Below the pieces are notes generated by a model that was not told the DNA's origin, searched no databases, and worked only from the letters and a program-made list of their open reading frames with translations. Shown here in pieces: positions 47,263-55,432 of a stretch of 64,000 nucleotides of DNA (positions are counted from its first letter, which is position 1; each line of letters begins with the position of its first letter). A program made the translations under genes and the position numbers. Source of the DNA: Streptomyces adelaidensis (GTDB lineage Bacteria; Actinomycetota; Actinomycetes; Streptomycetales; Streptomycetaceae); assembly GCF_016598475.1 (NCBI RefSeq), contig NZ_JAEMUX010000006.1, positions 62,001 through 126,000 of the forward strand, read 5' to 3'.

Positions 47263-48714
47263 TCACTTGACCCCGAACAGCTGCTGGACCGGGTCGATCG
47301 CGAAGTACACCAGGAACAGCGCCGAGGTGCCCCACAGCAGCCAGTGGACCTCCTTCGCCTTGCCGAGGACCGTCTTGATCAGCACGAAGGCGAGGAAGCC
47401 GGCGCCGATGCCGTTGGTGATCGAGTAGGTGAAGGGCATCACGGCGATGGTGAGGAACGCCGGGATGGCGATCTCGTACTTCTCCCAGTCGATGTTCTTG
47501 ACCTGGGTCATCATCAGGAAGCCGACGGCGACGAGCGCGGGGGCGGCGGCCTGCATCGGGACGATGGTCAGCAGCGGGGTGAGGAAGAGCGCCACCGCGA
47601 AGAGGCCGCCGGTGATCAGGTTGGAGAACCCGGTACGGGCGCCCTCGCCGACACCGGCCGCGGACTCGATGTAGGAGGTCGCCGAGGACGAGGAGGAGGC
47701 ACCGCCCGCGACGGCCGCCGCGCCGTCGATGAGGAGGACCCGGCCGAGGTTGGGGACCTTGCCCTCCTCGTCCAGCAGGCCCGCCTCGGCGGTGATGCCG
47801 ACGACCGTGCCCATGGTGTCGAAGAAGTCCGACAGCAGCAGGGTGAAGATCAGCAGGACGACCGTGATGACGGTGGTCTCGCCGAACGAGCCGAAGAGGC
47901 TGAAGTCGCCGATCAGCCCGAACTCGGGGGCCGCGACGATGTCGTCGGGGACCTTCGGTGTGGTCAGGCCCCAGCTCTTGATGTCGGCCACCGAGTTGAT
48001 CACGATCGCAACGACCGTCATCGTCAGGATGCTGATGAGGATCGCACCCCTCACCTTGCGGGCGAGCAGCGCGATGGTCAGCAGGACGCCGAGGCAGAAG
48101 ACCAGGACGGGCCAGCCGGACAGCGCGCCGGTGGCGCCGAGCTGCACCGGGACCGTGGTGCCCGCGATGTCCGGTATTCGGCTGACGAACCCGGCGTCGA
48201 CGAAGCCGATGAAGGCGATGAACAGGCCGATGCCGACGCTGATCGCCTGCTTGAGGGCCTGTGGAATGGCGTGCATGACGGCCTCACGCAGGCCGGTGGC
48301 CACCAGGACGCAGATCAGCAGGCCTTCGAGGACGACCAGGCCCATCGCGTCGGACCAGCTCATCAGCGGAGCGATCTGGAAGGCGACGACCGCGTTGAGT
48401 CCGAGGCCGGCCGCGAGGGCGAGCGGCAGGTTGCCGCCGACGCCCATGATGATCGTCATCAGCGCGGCCACGAGGGCGGTGGCGGTGACGAGTTCGGCGC
48501 CGTCGAGGGTGTGGCCGTACTTGTCCTTCGCGCTCCCGAGGATGATGGGATTCAGGACAAGGATGTACGCCATCGTGAAGAACGTGGCGAAGCCGCCGCG
48601 TATCTCACGGCCGAAGGTGGACCCCCGAGCGGTGATCTTGAAGAAGCGATCGACGCTGCTCGCCCCGGGTGGCGCGGCTCCGGAACGGTCGGCCACCTTC
48701 TGTGCGTCGGACAT
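47263..48714 (-). CDS. NCS2-family purine/guanine-hypoxanthine permease
   Basis: A 483-residue polytopic transporter of the AzgA/GhxP branch. It has TFGREIRGGFATFFTMAYILVLNPIIL, NLPLALAAGLGLNAVVAFQ, VLEGLLICVLVATGLREAVMHAIPQALKQAISVGIGLFIAFIGF and SDFFDTMGTVVGITAEAGLLD, the family's key motifs. The ATG at 48714 is preferred to an earlier in-frame start because GGAGTACCGTCC lies before it. It imports purine bases with protons. Confidence 0.94.
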   Translation of the reverse strand: MSDAQKVADRSGAAPPGASSVDRFFKITARGSTFGREIRGGFATFFTMAYILVLNPIILGSAKDKYGHTLDGAELVTATALVAALMTIIMGVGGNLPLALAAGLGLNAVVAFQIAPLMSWSDAMGLVVLEGLLICVLVATGLREAVMHAIPQALKQAISVGIGLFIAFIGFVDAGFVSRIPDIAGTTVPVQLGATGALSGWPVLVFCLGVLLTIALLARKVRGAILISILTMTVVAIVINSVADIKSWGLTTPKVPDDIVAAPEFGLIGDFSLFGSFGETTVITVVLLIFTLLLSDFFDTMGTVVGITAEAGLLDEEGKVPNLGRVLLIDGAAAVAGGASSSSSATSYIESAAGVGEGARTGFSNLITGGLFAVALFLTPLLTIVPMQAAAPALVAVGFLMMTQVKNIDWEKYEIAIPAFLTIAVMPFTYSITNGIGAGFLAFVLIKTVLGKAKEVHWLLWGTSALFLVYFAIDPVQQLFGVK

Positions 48715-48985
48715 GGACGGTACTCCTAGGGACATGCGTGAGGTACGCGCGGATGCTGGCTGGATTGTTCCCCCGATGAACCCGATTCAGGTTTTCTCCG
48801 TGTTACGGAATCGGAGTTCTCCCTGCAAGACGGCGTTCGAAGCCGCGTACGAACAGCTTTCACGATCACTGCTACTCTTCCGGATCTCGTCGGGGGTCGA
48901 CCCCCGACGATCACGTGTCATTCACATGACACACACAGAAAGCCGGCTCGGCCGCCTGTGGCCGCAGCGAGAAGAGAGGTCGCCC
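48715..48985. promoter_or_regulatory. divergent promoter region with a GTGTCA dyad
   Basis: This gap separates the purine permease from the SigE-family sigma gene. It holds the dyad GTGTCA-TTCACA-TGACAC (48915-48932) just upstream of the sigma gene. I see no small gene; an in-frame ATG at 48926 lies inside the dyad. Confidence 0.5.
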
Positions 48986-49555
48986 GTGGGCACTGTCGTC
49001 GACGACGCAGCCTCCGTGGAGTTCCACGCCTTCTTCGAACGGCACTATGCCGAATTGTCCCGCCTGGCGCACCTCTTGACGGGTGAGGCCGACGCCGCCG
49101 ACGACCTGGCCGCGGACGCGCTGCTCGCGATGTGGCACCGCTGGGACCGGGTCCGCGCGGCGGACCATCCGGTGGCGTACGCCCGCGGGATCGTCGCCAA
49201 TCTGGCCCGGACCCGGATCCGCAGCGCGGTCCGTGAGCGCCGCAGGATCACCCTCTTCTGGTCGCAGCGCGAGGAGAAGACCGAGAATCCCGATGTGCCG
49301 GGGGTCGTCGATGTCCAGTCGGCGCTGCGCAGACTGCCGTTCCGCAAGCGGGCATGTGTGGTCCTTCGGCACGCTTTCGACCTCTCGGAGAAGGACACGG
49401 CGCTCGCCCTCGGCGTCTCGGTCGGTACGGTGAAGAGCCAGACGTCCAAGGGGATGGCCGAGTTGCAGAAGCTGCTCGGCACCGAGGACGCGCCGCTCCG
49501 CGTGCAACGGCGTATGCCAGCGGGTGTGAGCAGCACCGGAGGAAGGGACAGATGA
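48986..49555 (+). CDS. SigE-family ECF sigma factor
   Basis: A 189-residue sigma factor of the actinobacterial SigE-family (SigE70/ECF-like). Region 2 reads EFHAFFERHYAELSRLAHLLTGEADAADDLAADALLAMWHRWDRV; region 4 reads RLPFRKRACVVLRHAFDLSEKDTALALGVSVGTVKSQTSKGMAELQKLL. I chose the GTG at 48986 because AGAGAGGTCGCCC precedes it; an ATG at 48926 would add 20 residues. The stop overlaps the next start (ATGA), so it is coupled to a membrane-anchored partner. Confidence 0.92.
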   Translation: MGTVVDDAASVEFHAFFERHYAELSRLAHLLTGEADAADDLAADALLAMWHRWDRVRAADHPVAYARGIVANLARTRIRSAVRERRRITLFWSQREEKTENPDVPGVVDVQSALRRLPFRKRACVVLRHAFDLSEKDTALALGVSVGTVKSQTSKGMAELQKLLGTEDAPLRVQRRMPAGVSSTGGRDR

Positions 49556-50430
49556 GGGACGTGCACGAGGAGCTGCGTGCCCGGCTGCGCGAGTCGGCCG
49601 AGGCACACGAGCCCGACCGCGCCCGCATCCTGGCCCGGATCGAGCGCGGCATGGCCGCCCCCGAGAAGCACCGCGTCCGCGAGGCGACGCGGCCGCCGCT
49701 GTGGGGCTGGGTGCGGGTGGTCACCGCCACCGCCGGTGTCGCGGGTGTGCTCGCGGTCGGCGGCTACGCGGTCGCCTCCGCGGTGAAGGCCGAGGAGAAA
49801 CCGCCGGCCGACCAGACCGTCGCGGTCTCCCCGACCCCGCCCGACTCCCCCGCCGCGACGAGCCGGGCCCCGGCCCACCCCGACCACCCGACCCCGAGCA
49901 CCCGTGACGACTCGGCGGCGAAGCCCAGCTCGACCCCGTCGAGCAGCCCGTCGGCCAAGGACACGACCACACCGAAGCTGCCCACCTCGGGCAGCGAGGA
50001 GGACGGCCCGCTCTGGTCGGACGGCTCGGTCGACCCGCACAGCAACGACTTCTGGGCGCAGAGCGATCTGACCGTGAAGACGAGCGAGCAACTCACCGCT
50101 CTCTCCGTCCAGTTGAGGATCGCCCAGACCGGCGGGGTCACCTCGGCCGGCGCCTGGCGCTCGCTGCCGGAGCAGGACTTCGACCTCACGGTCGAGGAGG
50201 ACGACGGCTTCCTGGTCTACACCTGGGTGCTGAAGGACGGCCGTACGGTCCCGAAGGGCGAGTTCGTCTTCGCCGGGCAGTACAACCACGAGCGCGGCGG
50301 CCGGGACGCGGACGGCGACCGCTACGCGATGACGGCGAGGACGGAGAAGGCCGGCGGCGAAGAACTCGCCGTGGCGGGCGACTTCGAGGGCCACGACGAC
50401 AACGACTCCACAGACGAAGGCGATTCGTAA
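49552..50430 (+). CDS. membrane-anchored protein, probable partner of the SigE-family sigma factor
   Basis: A 292-residue protein with an N-terminal cytoplasmic stretch of about 55 residues (VHEELRARLRESAEAHEPDRARILARIERGM), one membrane helix at about residues 58-78, a Pro/Ser/Thr-rich extracellular stalk and a globular C-terminal domain (LTVKTSEQLTALSVQLRIAQTGGVTSAGAWRSLPEQDFDLTVEEDDGFLVYTWVL). The ATG overlaps the sigma gene stop. The topology and coupling fit an anti-sigma or sensor role, although no zinc-finger anti-sigma motif is present. Just downstream is a pectate lyase gene. Confidence 0.82.
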   Translation: MRDVHEELRARLRESAEAHEPDRARILARIERGMAAPEKHRVREATRPPLWGWVRVVTATAGVAGVLAVGGYAVASAVKAEEKPPADQTVAVSPTPPDSPAATSRAPAHPDHPTPSTRDDSAAKPSSTPSSSPSAKDTTTPKLPTSGSEEDGPLWSDGSVDPHSNDFWAQSDLTVKTSEQLTALSVQLRIAQTGGVTSAGAWRSLPEQDFDLTVEEDDGFLVYTWVLKDGRTVPKGEFVFAGQYNHERGGRDADGDRYAMTARTEKAGGEELAVAGDFEGHDDNDSTDEGDS

Positions 50431-50514
50431 AGAAGTCTCGCGGAGGCGGCAACCCTTTCTCCACCGGTGGCGACCAGTAGGCGCAAGAGTCACCACCAGC
50501 AAGGAATCGGGTAC

Positions 50515-51345
50515 ATGACCGCACCTGCAGAACAGCGCGTCCGGCACCGCCGTCGGGTCACCGGCCGGCGGGCCGTGATCGGCTCGGTGGCCGCCCTCGC
50601 CCTCACCGGCGGAGCCCTCGTGACGACGTCGCTGCTGTCCCCCGCCGACGCCGCCGCCACCTGGCCGACGGCCAAGGGCAGCAAGGCCGTCTCCTCGACG
50701 ATCAAGGTGTCGGGTACGTACGACGGCAAACTGAGGAAGTTCTTCGGCAAGGGCGCGCTGGGCGACGGCAGCCAGGACGAGGGCCAGGACCCGATCTTCG
50801 AGCTCGCGGACGGCGCGGTCCTGAAGAACGTGATCATCGGTGTCCCGGGCGCGGACGGCGTGCACTGCAAGGGCAGCTGCACCCTGAAGAACGTGTGGTG
50901 GCTGGATGTCGGTGAGGACGCCGCAAGCTTCAAGGGCAAGTCCTCGAAGGCCGTGTACAAGGTCGTCGGGGGCGGCGCGAAGAACGGCTCCGACAAGGTG
51001 CTGCAGTTCAACGGCGCCGGCAAGCTGACCGTCACCGGCTTCCGGGTGCAGAACTCCGGCAAGCTGGTGCGCTCCTGCGGCAACTGCAAGAAGCAGTACA
51101 AGCGCACGATCGTGCTGAGCGACATCGACGTCGTGGCGCCCCTGAAGGCGATCGTCGGCGTCAACGCCAACTACGGCGACACCGCGACCCTCTCGAAGAT
51201 CCGCATCCATGGCGACCCCAAGAAGAAGGTCAAGACCTGCGTGCGCTTCAAGGGCAACAGCTCGGGCAAGGAGCCGACGCAGATCGGTGTCGGCGCGGAC
51301 GGAACCACCTGCAAGTTCTCGTCATCTGCCATCACGTACAGGTAA
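50515..51345 (+). CDS. pectate lyase, polysaccharide lyase family 3
   Basis: A 276-residue secreted enzyme. The signal region RRRVTGRRAVIGSVAALALTGGALVTT has two arginine pairs and may use Tat. The mature part shows the PL3 beta-helix: DGAVLKNVIIGVPGADGVHCKGSCTLKNVWWLDVGEDAASFKG, VGGGAKNGSDKVLQFNGAGKLTVTGFRVQNSGKLVRSCGNC and VGVNANYGDTATLSKIRIHG. It cleaves polygalacturonate by beta-elimination and usually needs calcium. AAGGAATCGGGTAC precedes the ATG. It is the first lyase of the pectin locus and lies behind the sigma factor pair. Confidence 0.94.
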   Translation: MTAPAEQRVRHRRRVTGRRAVIGSVAALALTGGALVTTSLLSPADAAATWPTAKGSKAVSSTIKVSGTYDGKLRKFFGKGALGDGSQDEGQDPIFELADGAVLKNVIIGVPGADGVHCKGSCTLKNVWWLDVGEDAASFKGKSSKAVYKVVGGGAKNGSDKVLQFNGAGKLTVTGFRVQNSGKLVRSCGNCKKQYKRTIVLSDIDVVAPLKAIVGVNANYGDTATLSKIRIHGDPKKKVKTCVRFKGNSSGKEPTQIGVGADGTTCKFSSSAITYR

Positions 51346-51350
51346 GCCAA

Positions 51351-51610
51351 GAGTGGACGGGCAATGTCACGCTCGGTGGCGGGGACCCGGCCGCGTCCTT
51401 CCCCGCGTACATGTGGCAGGGCGTCAACGACGGCATCCTCGTGCACTTCAAGCTCACGGCCGCCCAGGCCGCACCGCGCACACCCTGCGGATCGGTGTCA
51501 CGGACGCGTTCTCAAACGGGCGTCCGCGGGTATCAGTCAATGACTGGGGCTCGTCGATCCCGACGGCCCCGAAACAGCCCTCGACCCGTTCCCTCTCCAC
51601 GGGTTCGTGC
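51351..51610 (+). pseudogene. remnant of a rhamnogalacturonan lyase C-terminal domain
   Basis: Directly after the pectate lyase stop, the + strand encodes EWTGNVTLGGGDPAASFPAYMWQG and VNDGILVHFKLTAAQA, then in another frame HTLRIGVTDAFSNGRPRVSVNDWGSSIPTAPKQPSTRSLS. This resembles the C-terminal domain of PL4/PL11-type rhamnogalacturonan lyases. The N-terminal catalytic part is gone, the frame shifts near 51468, and the end is unrelated sequence. It is a relic, not a working gene. Confidence 0.7.
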
Positions 51611-51684
51611 AGACCTGCCGGCCTGAGCCCCCCTCGGCCGGCAGCGGGTGCCGACCAGAGCCCCCCTCGGGGTCGGCACGCACA

Positions 51685-51724
51685 GAACGCCCCCGCCGGT
51701 GACGACCGGCGGGGGCGTTCCTTT
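51685..51724 (+). terminator. strong terminator after the pectate lyase region
   Basis: A perfect 15-bp stem, GAACGCCCCCGCCGG (51685-51699) with CCGGCGGGGGCGTTC (51706-51720), has the loop TGACGA and is followed by CTTT. It is preceded by two copies of GAGCCCCCCTCGG (about 51625 and 51658). Confidence 0.9.
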
Positions 51725-51748
51725 CAACTCCCGGGCCCTGCGGCTTTT

Positions 51749-51780
51749 CAGGGGCGCGGGGAACTGCGCGACCAGCCACA
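51749..51780 (+). repeat. dispersed hairpin element, copy 5
   Basis: The copy reads CAGGGGCGCGGGGAACTGCG, CGACCAGCCACA. It lies between the terminator and the end of the convergent PL9 gene. Confidence 0.85.
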
Positions 51781-51817
51781 GCCGGCCCGCGGCTTCCCAA
51801 CAACCTGTCGCGGCAAG

Positions 51818-52975
51818 TCAGTTCATCGTCGTACCGACAGCCGTGGAGCCCGTGGTCAAAAACGTGGTGACCGGCAAGGACCCGTTCGCCTGCCGCGAGG
51901 CATACGCCGAGGCGGGGTCGGTCGACTTTAAGGCCGGCGCGGCCATCTGGCTGTCCCAGTTGTTGGCCGCGGACACGGTTGAACCGCCGAGCTTCGCCTT
52001 GCCCGTGCCGTTGCTCACCGCCAGGTTCCGCGCCAGCCGGGCCTTCCCCGTGGCGAAGGAGAACCCCTGCTCCTTGTTGGCGTACGCGGTGTTGCGGTTG
52101 AGCAGCATCGCCCCGGTGTTGGAGTTCTCCGTGAAGCCGTGCAGCGTGTTGTTCCAGGCCGCGTTGTTGTTGGCGGAGTGGGCTACCGACGCTCCGCCGC
52201 CGCCCAGCTCGAACCCGTTGCCGTTGCCCTCGAACGCGGAGTCGTTCCAGCGGTTCTTGCCGTTGCCGAAGGCCCAGGAGTGCTCGACGGTGACGGGTGA
52301 GGAGAACTGCCAGAGGTCGAGGCCGTCATCCGAGTTGTTGTAGAGGCGGGCGCCGGTGATCTTGTTGCCGGTGCCGGAGCCGAACTTGATCGCGATGCCG
52401 TCGGCGTTCTGGCCGTGGCCGGCGGCGTCGTAGTTGCCGTAACTGTCCAGGTTCCGCACGAGGTTGTTCGTCGTGCCGTCGCCGCGCAGGGTGAAGCCGG
52501 AGTCGCCGTTGTTCGCGGTGACGAGGTTCTCGAAGATCCCGCCGACGGAGGAGGTGGCGACGAAGCCCTGGGCCGGGGAGTTCTGGAACGTCAGAGCGGA
52601 GACGGTCCAGTAGTCGCCATAGATCCCGGCGAGCCAGGAGCCGGCGGCCAGCTCGGAGCCGTCGATCCTGACCTTCTCGCTGCCGTACGCGGTGAGCGTG
52701 ATCCGGGCCGAGGCGGTGCCGTTCGCCGTGGACTTCAGGGTCTTCGTCGGCCGGTAGGTGCCACCGCGCACCTGGATGACCGTACCGGCGGTGGCGCTCG
52801 CGACGGCCGACTCCAGCTGGGCGGCGCTGGAGACGGTGACCGTGGTGGCGGCGGCCTGGGCGCCGTCGCGGGAGAGGCCGAGGTGGACGCCGCCCGCCCC
52901 CGCGGCGACGGCCACCGCGGCGGCGATCGACAGGGTGCGGGTTCTGCGATGGCGTCCACTGCTGCTCTGACGCAC
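51818..52975 (-). CDS. PL9-type pectate lyase/right-handed beta-helix protein
   Basis: A 385-residue secreted protein with a signal peptide (RRTRTLSIAAAVAVAAGAGGVHL). The mature part has the PL9 pattern: SAAQLESAVASATAGTVIQVRGGTYRPTKTLKSTANGTASARITLTAYGSEKVRIDGSEL, DYWTVSALTFQNS, NNGDSGFTLRGDGTTNNLVRNLDSYGNYDA, NADGIAIKFGSGTGNKITGARLYNNSDDGLDLW and WAFGNGKNRWNDSAFEGNGNGFELGG. It probably cleaves pectate or rhamnogalacturonan-linked chains. It is divergent from the GH43 gene and paralogous to the gene at 55433-56587. Confidence 0.92.
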   Translation of the reverse strand: MRQSSSGRHRRTRTLSIAAAVAVAAGAGGVHLGLSRDGAQAAATTVTVSSAAQLESAVASATAGTVIQVRGGTYRPTKTLKSTANGTASARITLTAYGSEKVRIDGSELAAGSWLAGIYGDYWTVSALTFQNSPAQGFVATSSVGGIFENLVTANNGDSGFTLRGDGTTNNLVRNLDSYGNYDAAGHGQNADGIAIKFGSGTGNKITGARLYNNSDDGLDLWQFSSPVTVEHSWAFGNGKNRWNDSAFEGNGNGFELGGGGASVAHSANNNAAWNNTLHGFTENSNTGAMLLNRNTAYANKEQGFSFATGKARLARNLAVSNGTGKAKLGGSTVSAANNWDSQMAAPALKSTDPASAYASRQANGSLPVTTFLTTGSTAVGTTMN

Positions 52976-53208
52976 GGGTGTTCCTTTCTCAGGGGGACGA
53001 GGAACGAAGCGGGCCGGAGGGGCCGCCCCGGCCCGCTTCTGATCACTGGTCGCCGCCCGGCCGTAAAGGGTTGCCGTGGTCCGTACGAAAGTCGTCGAAA
53101 GTTTCGCTCACGATCGCCACGTCCTCCCCATTGACGCGTCGTGCCCCACTGGTGAGACTCCAGAAGTCCATATCCAACAGAATCCACCAGACTTCCACAG
53201 GATGTGTC
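52976..53208. promoter_or_regulatory. divergent promoter of the PL9 and GH43 genes with a CGAAA-TTTCG box
   Basis: The intergenic region holds CGAAAGTTTCG (53096-53106), an odd-length palindrome with a second half-site CGAAAGTCG just before it. Such boxes are reported upstream of Streptomyces plant-polysaccharide hydrolase genes. It can control both divergent genes. No coding sequence is seen. Confidence 0.55.
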
Positions 53209-55425
53209 ATGCGCCCCACCGCCCGTACGCTCCTGCTCCCCCTCCTCGCACTCTTTCTCAGCCTGCTGGCGGCCCCGCCGGGTGCGGCCGCCCAGCCCGA
53301 CGCGAAGGCATCGGCACCGTCCGTGAAGAAATCCAAGTACGCCGGCTATCTCTTCGCCTACTTCACCGGTGAGGGCACCGCCGACGGCGAGCAGATCCGC
53401 TATGCCCTCAGCCGCGGCAACGACGCCCTGCACTGGCGGGAGCTGAACGCGGGCAAGCCGGTCCTCACGTCCACCACCGGCGAGAAGGGGCTGCGCGACC
53501 CGTTCGTGATCCGCTCCCCCGAGGGCGACAAGTTCTACATGATCGCGACCGATCTGCGGATGTACCAGAACAGCAGCGGCAGTTGGGACCAGGTCCAGCG
53601 ACACGGCAGCAAGTCGATCATGGTCTGGGAGTCCACGGACCTGGTGAACTGGACGGACCAGCGCCTGGTGAAGGTCTCGCCCGACTCGGCCGGCAACACC
53701 TGGGCGCCGGAGGCGTACTGGGACGACAGCCTCGGTGAGTTCGTCGTCTTCTGGGCGTCGAAGCTGTACGCCGACGACGACCCGGACCACACCGGCTCCA
53801 CGTACAACAAGATGATGTACGCGACGACGAAGGACTTCCGCACCTTCAGCGAGCCGAAGGTCTGGAACGATCCGGGCTACTCGGTCATCGACTCGACCGT
53901 GGTGAAGCACGACGGCACGTACTACCGCTACACCAAGGACGAGCGCGACCCCACCTCCTCCAGCCCCTGCGCCAAGTTCGTCACCGGTGAGAAGTCGACG
54001 AGTCTGACCTCGACGAAGTACGACTTCGTGGCGGACTGCATCGGCAACGGCGCCATGGACCGCGGTGAGGGGCCGACGGTGTTCAAGTCGAACACCGAGG
54101 AGAAGTGGTACCTGTTCATCGACGAGTACGGCGGCCGGGGCTACCTCCCCTTCGAGACGACCGACCTCGACTCCGGCAAGTGGACTCCGTCGACGAACTA
54201 CCAACTCCCCGCGAGCCCCCGGCACGGCACGGTCATCCCGGTCACGCAGAAGGAGTACGACCGGCTGCTGGCCGCGTACCCGGTGAGCCCCACCTCGGTG
54301 GTGGACGTGACGGCCAAGGGCCAGGAGGGGTACGCGATCGTCACCGAGGACGCGAACAAGGTCGTCCTGCCGATGGAGCCCGACGCGAATCTCGTACGGC
54401 TGGCACCGAAGCTGTGGCTGGGTGAGGGCGCGACGGTGAGCCCCGAGCCGGGCGCGCGCCGCGACTTCCGCAAGCCGCAGAAGTACACGGTCACGGCGGC
54501 GGACGGGACGAGGCGCGTCTGGACGGTCGAGGCGGTGCCGACCCGCAGCCCGGTCCTGCCGGGGCTCTACGCCGATCCCGACGTCAAGTACATGAACGGC
54601 CGCTACTGGATCTACCCGACGACGGACGGCTTCGCCGGCTGGGGCGGCACCCAGTTCAAGGCCTTCTCCTCCAAGGACCTCGTCCACTGGAAGGACCACG
54701 GCCTGATCCTCGACCTCGGCCCCGATGTGACCTGGGCCGACAAGAACGCCTGGGCCCCGGCGATCGCCGAACGCGACGGCAAGTACTACTTCTACTTCTG
54801 CGCCGAGGGGAACATCGGCGTCGCTGTCGCGGACTCCCCCGCCGGCCCGTTCAAGGACGCCCTCGGCAAACCCCTGGTCGCCAAGGGCCAGTACAGCGGC
54901 CAGGCCATCGACCCGTCGGTCTTCGTCGACGACGACGGACAGGCGTATCTCTACTGGGGCAACGGGCACGGATACGTCGTACCGCTGAACGACGACATGG
55001 TGTCGTTCGACGCGACCGAGGTGAAGGACATCACCCCGGACAACTACCGGGAGGGCTCCTTCGTGATCAAGCGCGGGGGCACGTACTACTTCATGTGGTC
55101 CGAGGACGACACCCGCAGCGAGAACTACCACGTGGCGTACGCGACCGGACCGTCCCCGCTCGGCCCGTGGACCAAGCGGGGCACGATCCTGTCCAAGCGT
55201 CCCGAGTACGGCATCAAGGCGACCGGCCACCACTCGGTGGTGAACGTGCCCGGCACGGACGACTGGTACATGGTCTACCACCGGTTCGCCCTGGGCGGCC
55301 CCGGCAAGTCCGGCGGGGACGGCACGCACCGGGAGACCACCATCGACCGCATGGAGTTCGCGGCCGACGGGACGATTCTGCCGGTGGTGCCGACCCTGGA
55401 GTCGATCAGGCCCGTCAAGAAGTAG
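53209..55425 (+). CDS. secreted enzyme with two glycoside hydrolase family 43 domains
   Basis: A 738-residue secreted protein with a Sec signal (LLLPLLALFLSLLAAPPGAAAQ). The first GH43-like five-bladed propeller covers about residues 40-350 (LRDPFVIRSPEGDKFYMIATDLRM, WAPEAYWDDSLGEFVVFWAS, YSVIDSTVVKHDGTYYRYTKDE). An Ig-like linker follows (VVDVTAKGQEGYAI...VTAADGTRRVWTVEAVPTRSP). The second GH43 domain (about 445-735) has VLPGLYADPDVKYMNGRYWIYPTTDG, NAWAPAIAERDGKYYFYF, IDPSVFVDDDGQAYLYWG and YREGSFVIKRGGTYYFMWSEDD, with Asp and Glu candidates for catalysis. Arabinan or galactan side chains of pectin are likely substrates. Two catalytic domains in one chain is notable. Confidence 0.93.
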   Translation: MRPTARTLLLPLLALFLSLLAAPPGAAAQPDAKASAPSVKKSKYAGYLFAYFTGEGTADGEQIRYALSRGNDALHWRELNAGKPVLTSTTGEKGLRDPFVIRSPEGDKFYMIATDLRMYQNSSGSWDQVQRHGSKSIMVWESTDLVNWTDQRLVKVSPDSAGNTWAPEAYWDDSLGEFVVFWASKLYADDDPDHTGSTYNKMMYATTKDFRTFSEPKVWNDPGYSVIDSTVVKHDGTYYRYTKDERDPTSSSPCAKFVTGEKSTSLTSTKYDFVADCIGNGAMDRGEGPTVFKSNTEEKWYLFIDEYGGRGYLPFETTDLDSGKWTPSTNYQLPASPRHGTVIPVTQKEYDRLLAAYPVSPTSVVDVTAKGQEGYAIVTEDANKVVLPMEPDANLVRLAPKLWLGEGATVSPEPGARRDFRKPQKYTVTAADGTRRVWTVEAVPTRSPVLPGLYADPDVKYMNGRYWIYPTTDGFAGWGGTQFKAFSSKDLVHWKDHGLILDLGPDVTWADKNAWAPAIAERDGKYYFYFCAEGNIGVAVADSPAGPFKDALGKPLVAKGQYSGQAIDPSVFVDDDGQAYLYWGNGHGYVVPLNDDMVSFDATEVKDITPDNYREGSFVIKRGGTYYFMWSEDDTRSENYHVAYATGPSPLGPWTKRGTILSKRPEYGIKATGHHSVVNVPGTDDWYMVYHRFALGGPGKSGGDGTHRETTIDRMEFAADGTILPVVPTLESIRPVKK

Positions 55426-55432
55426 GCGCCGT

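Noticed and set aside
52735..55329. An 864-residue minus-strand frame opposite the GH43 gene
   Set aside because: Val/Arg-rich shadow of the GH43 gene; no domain is visible.
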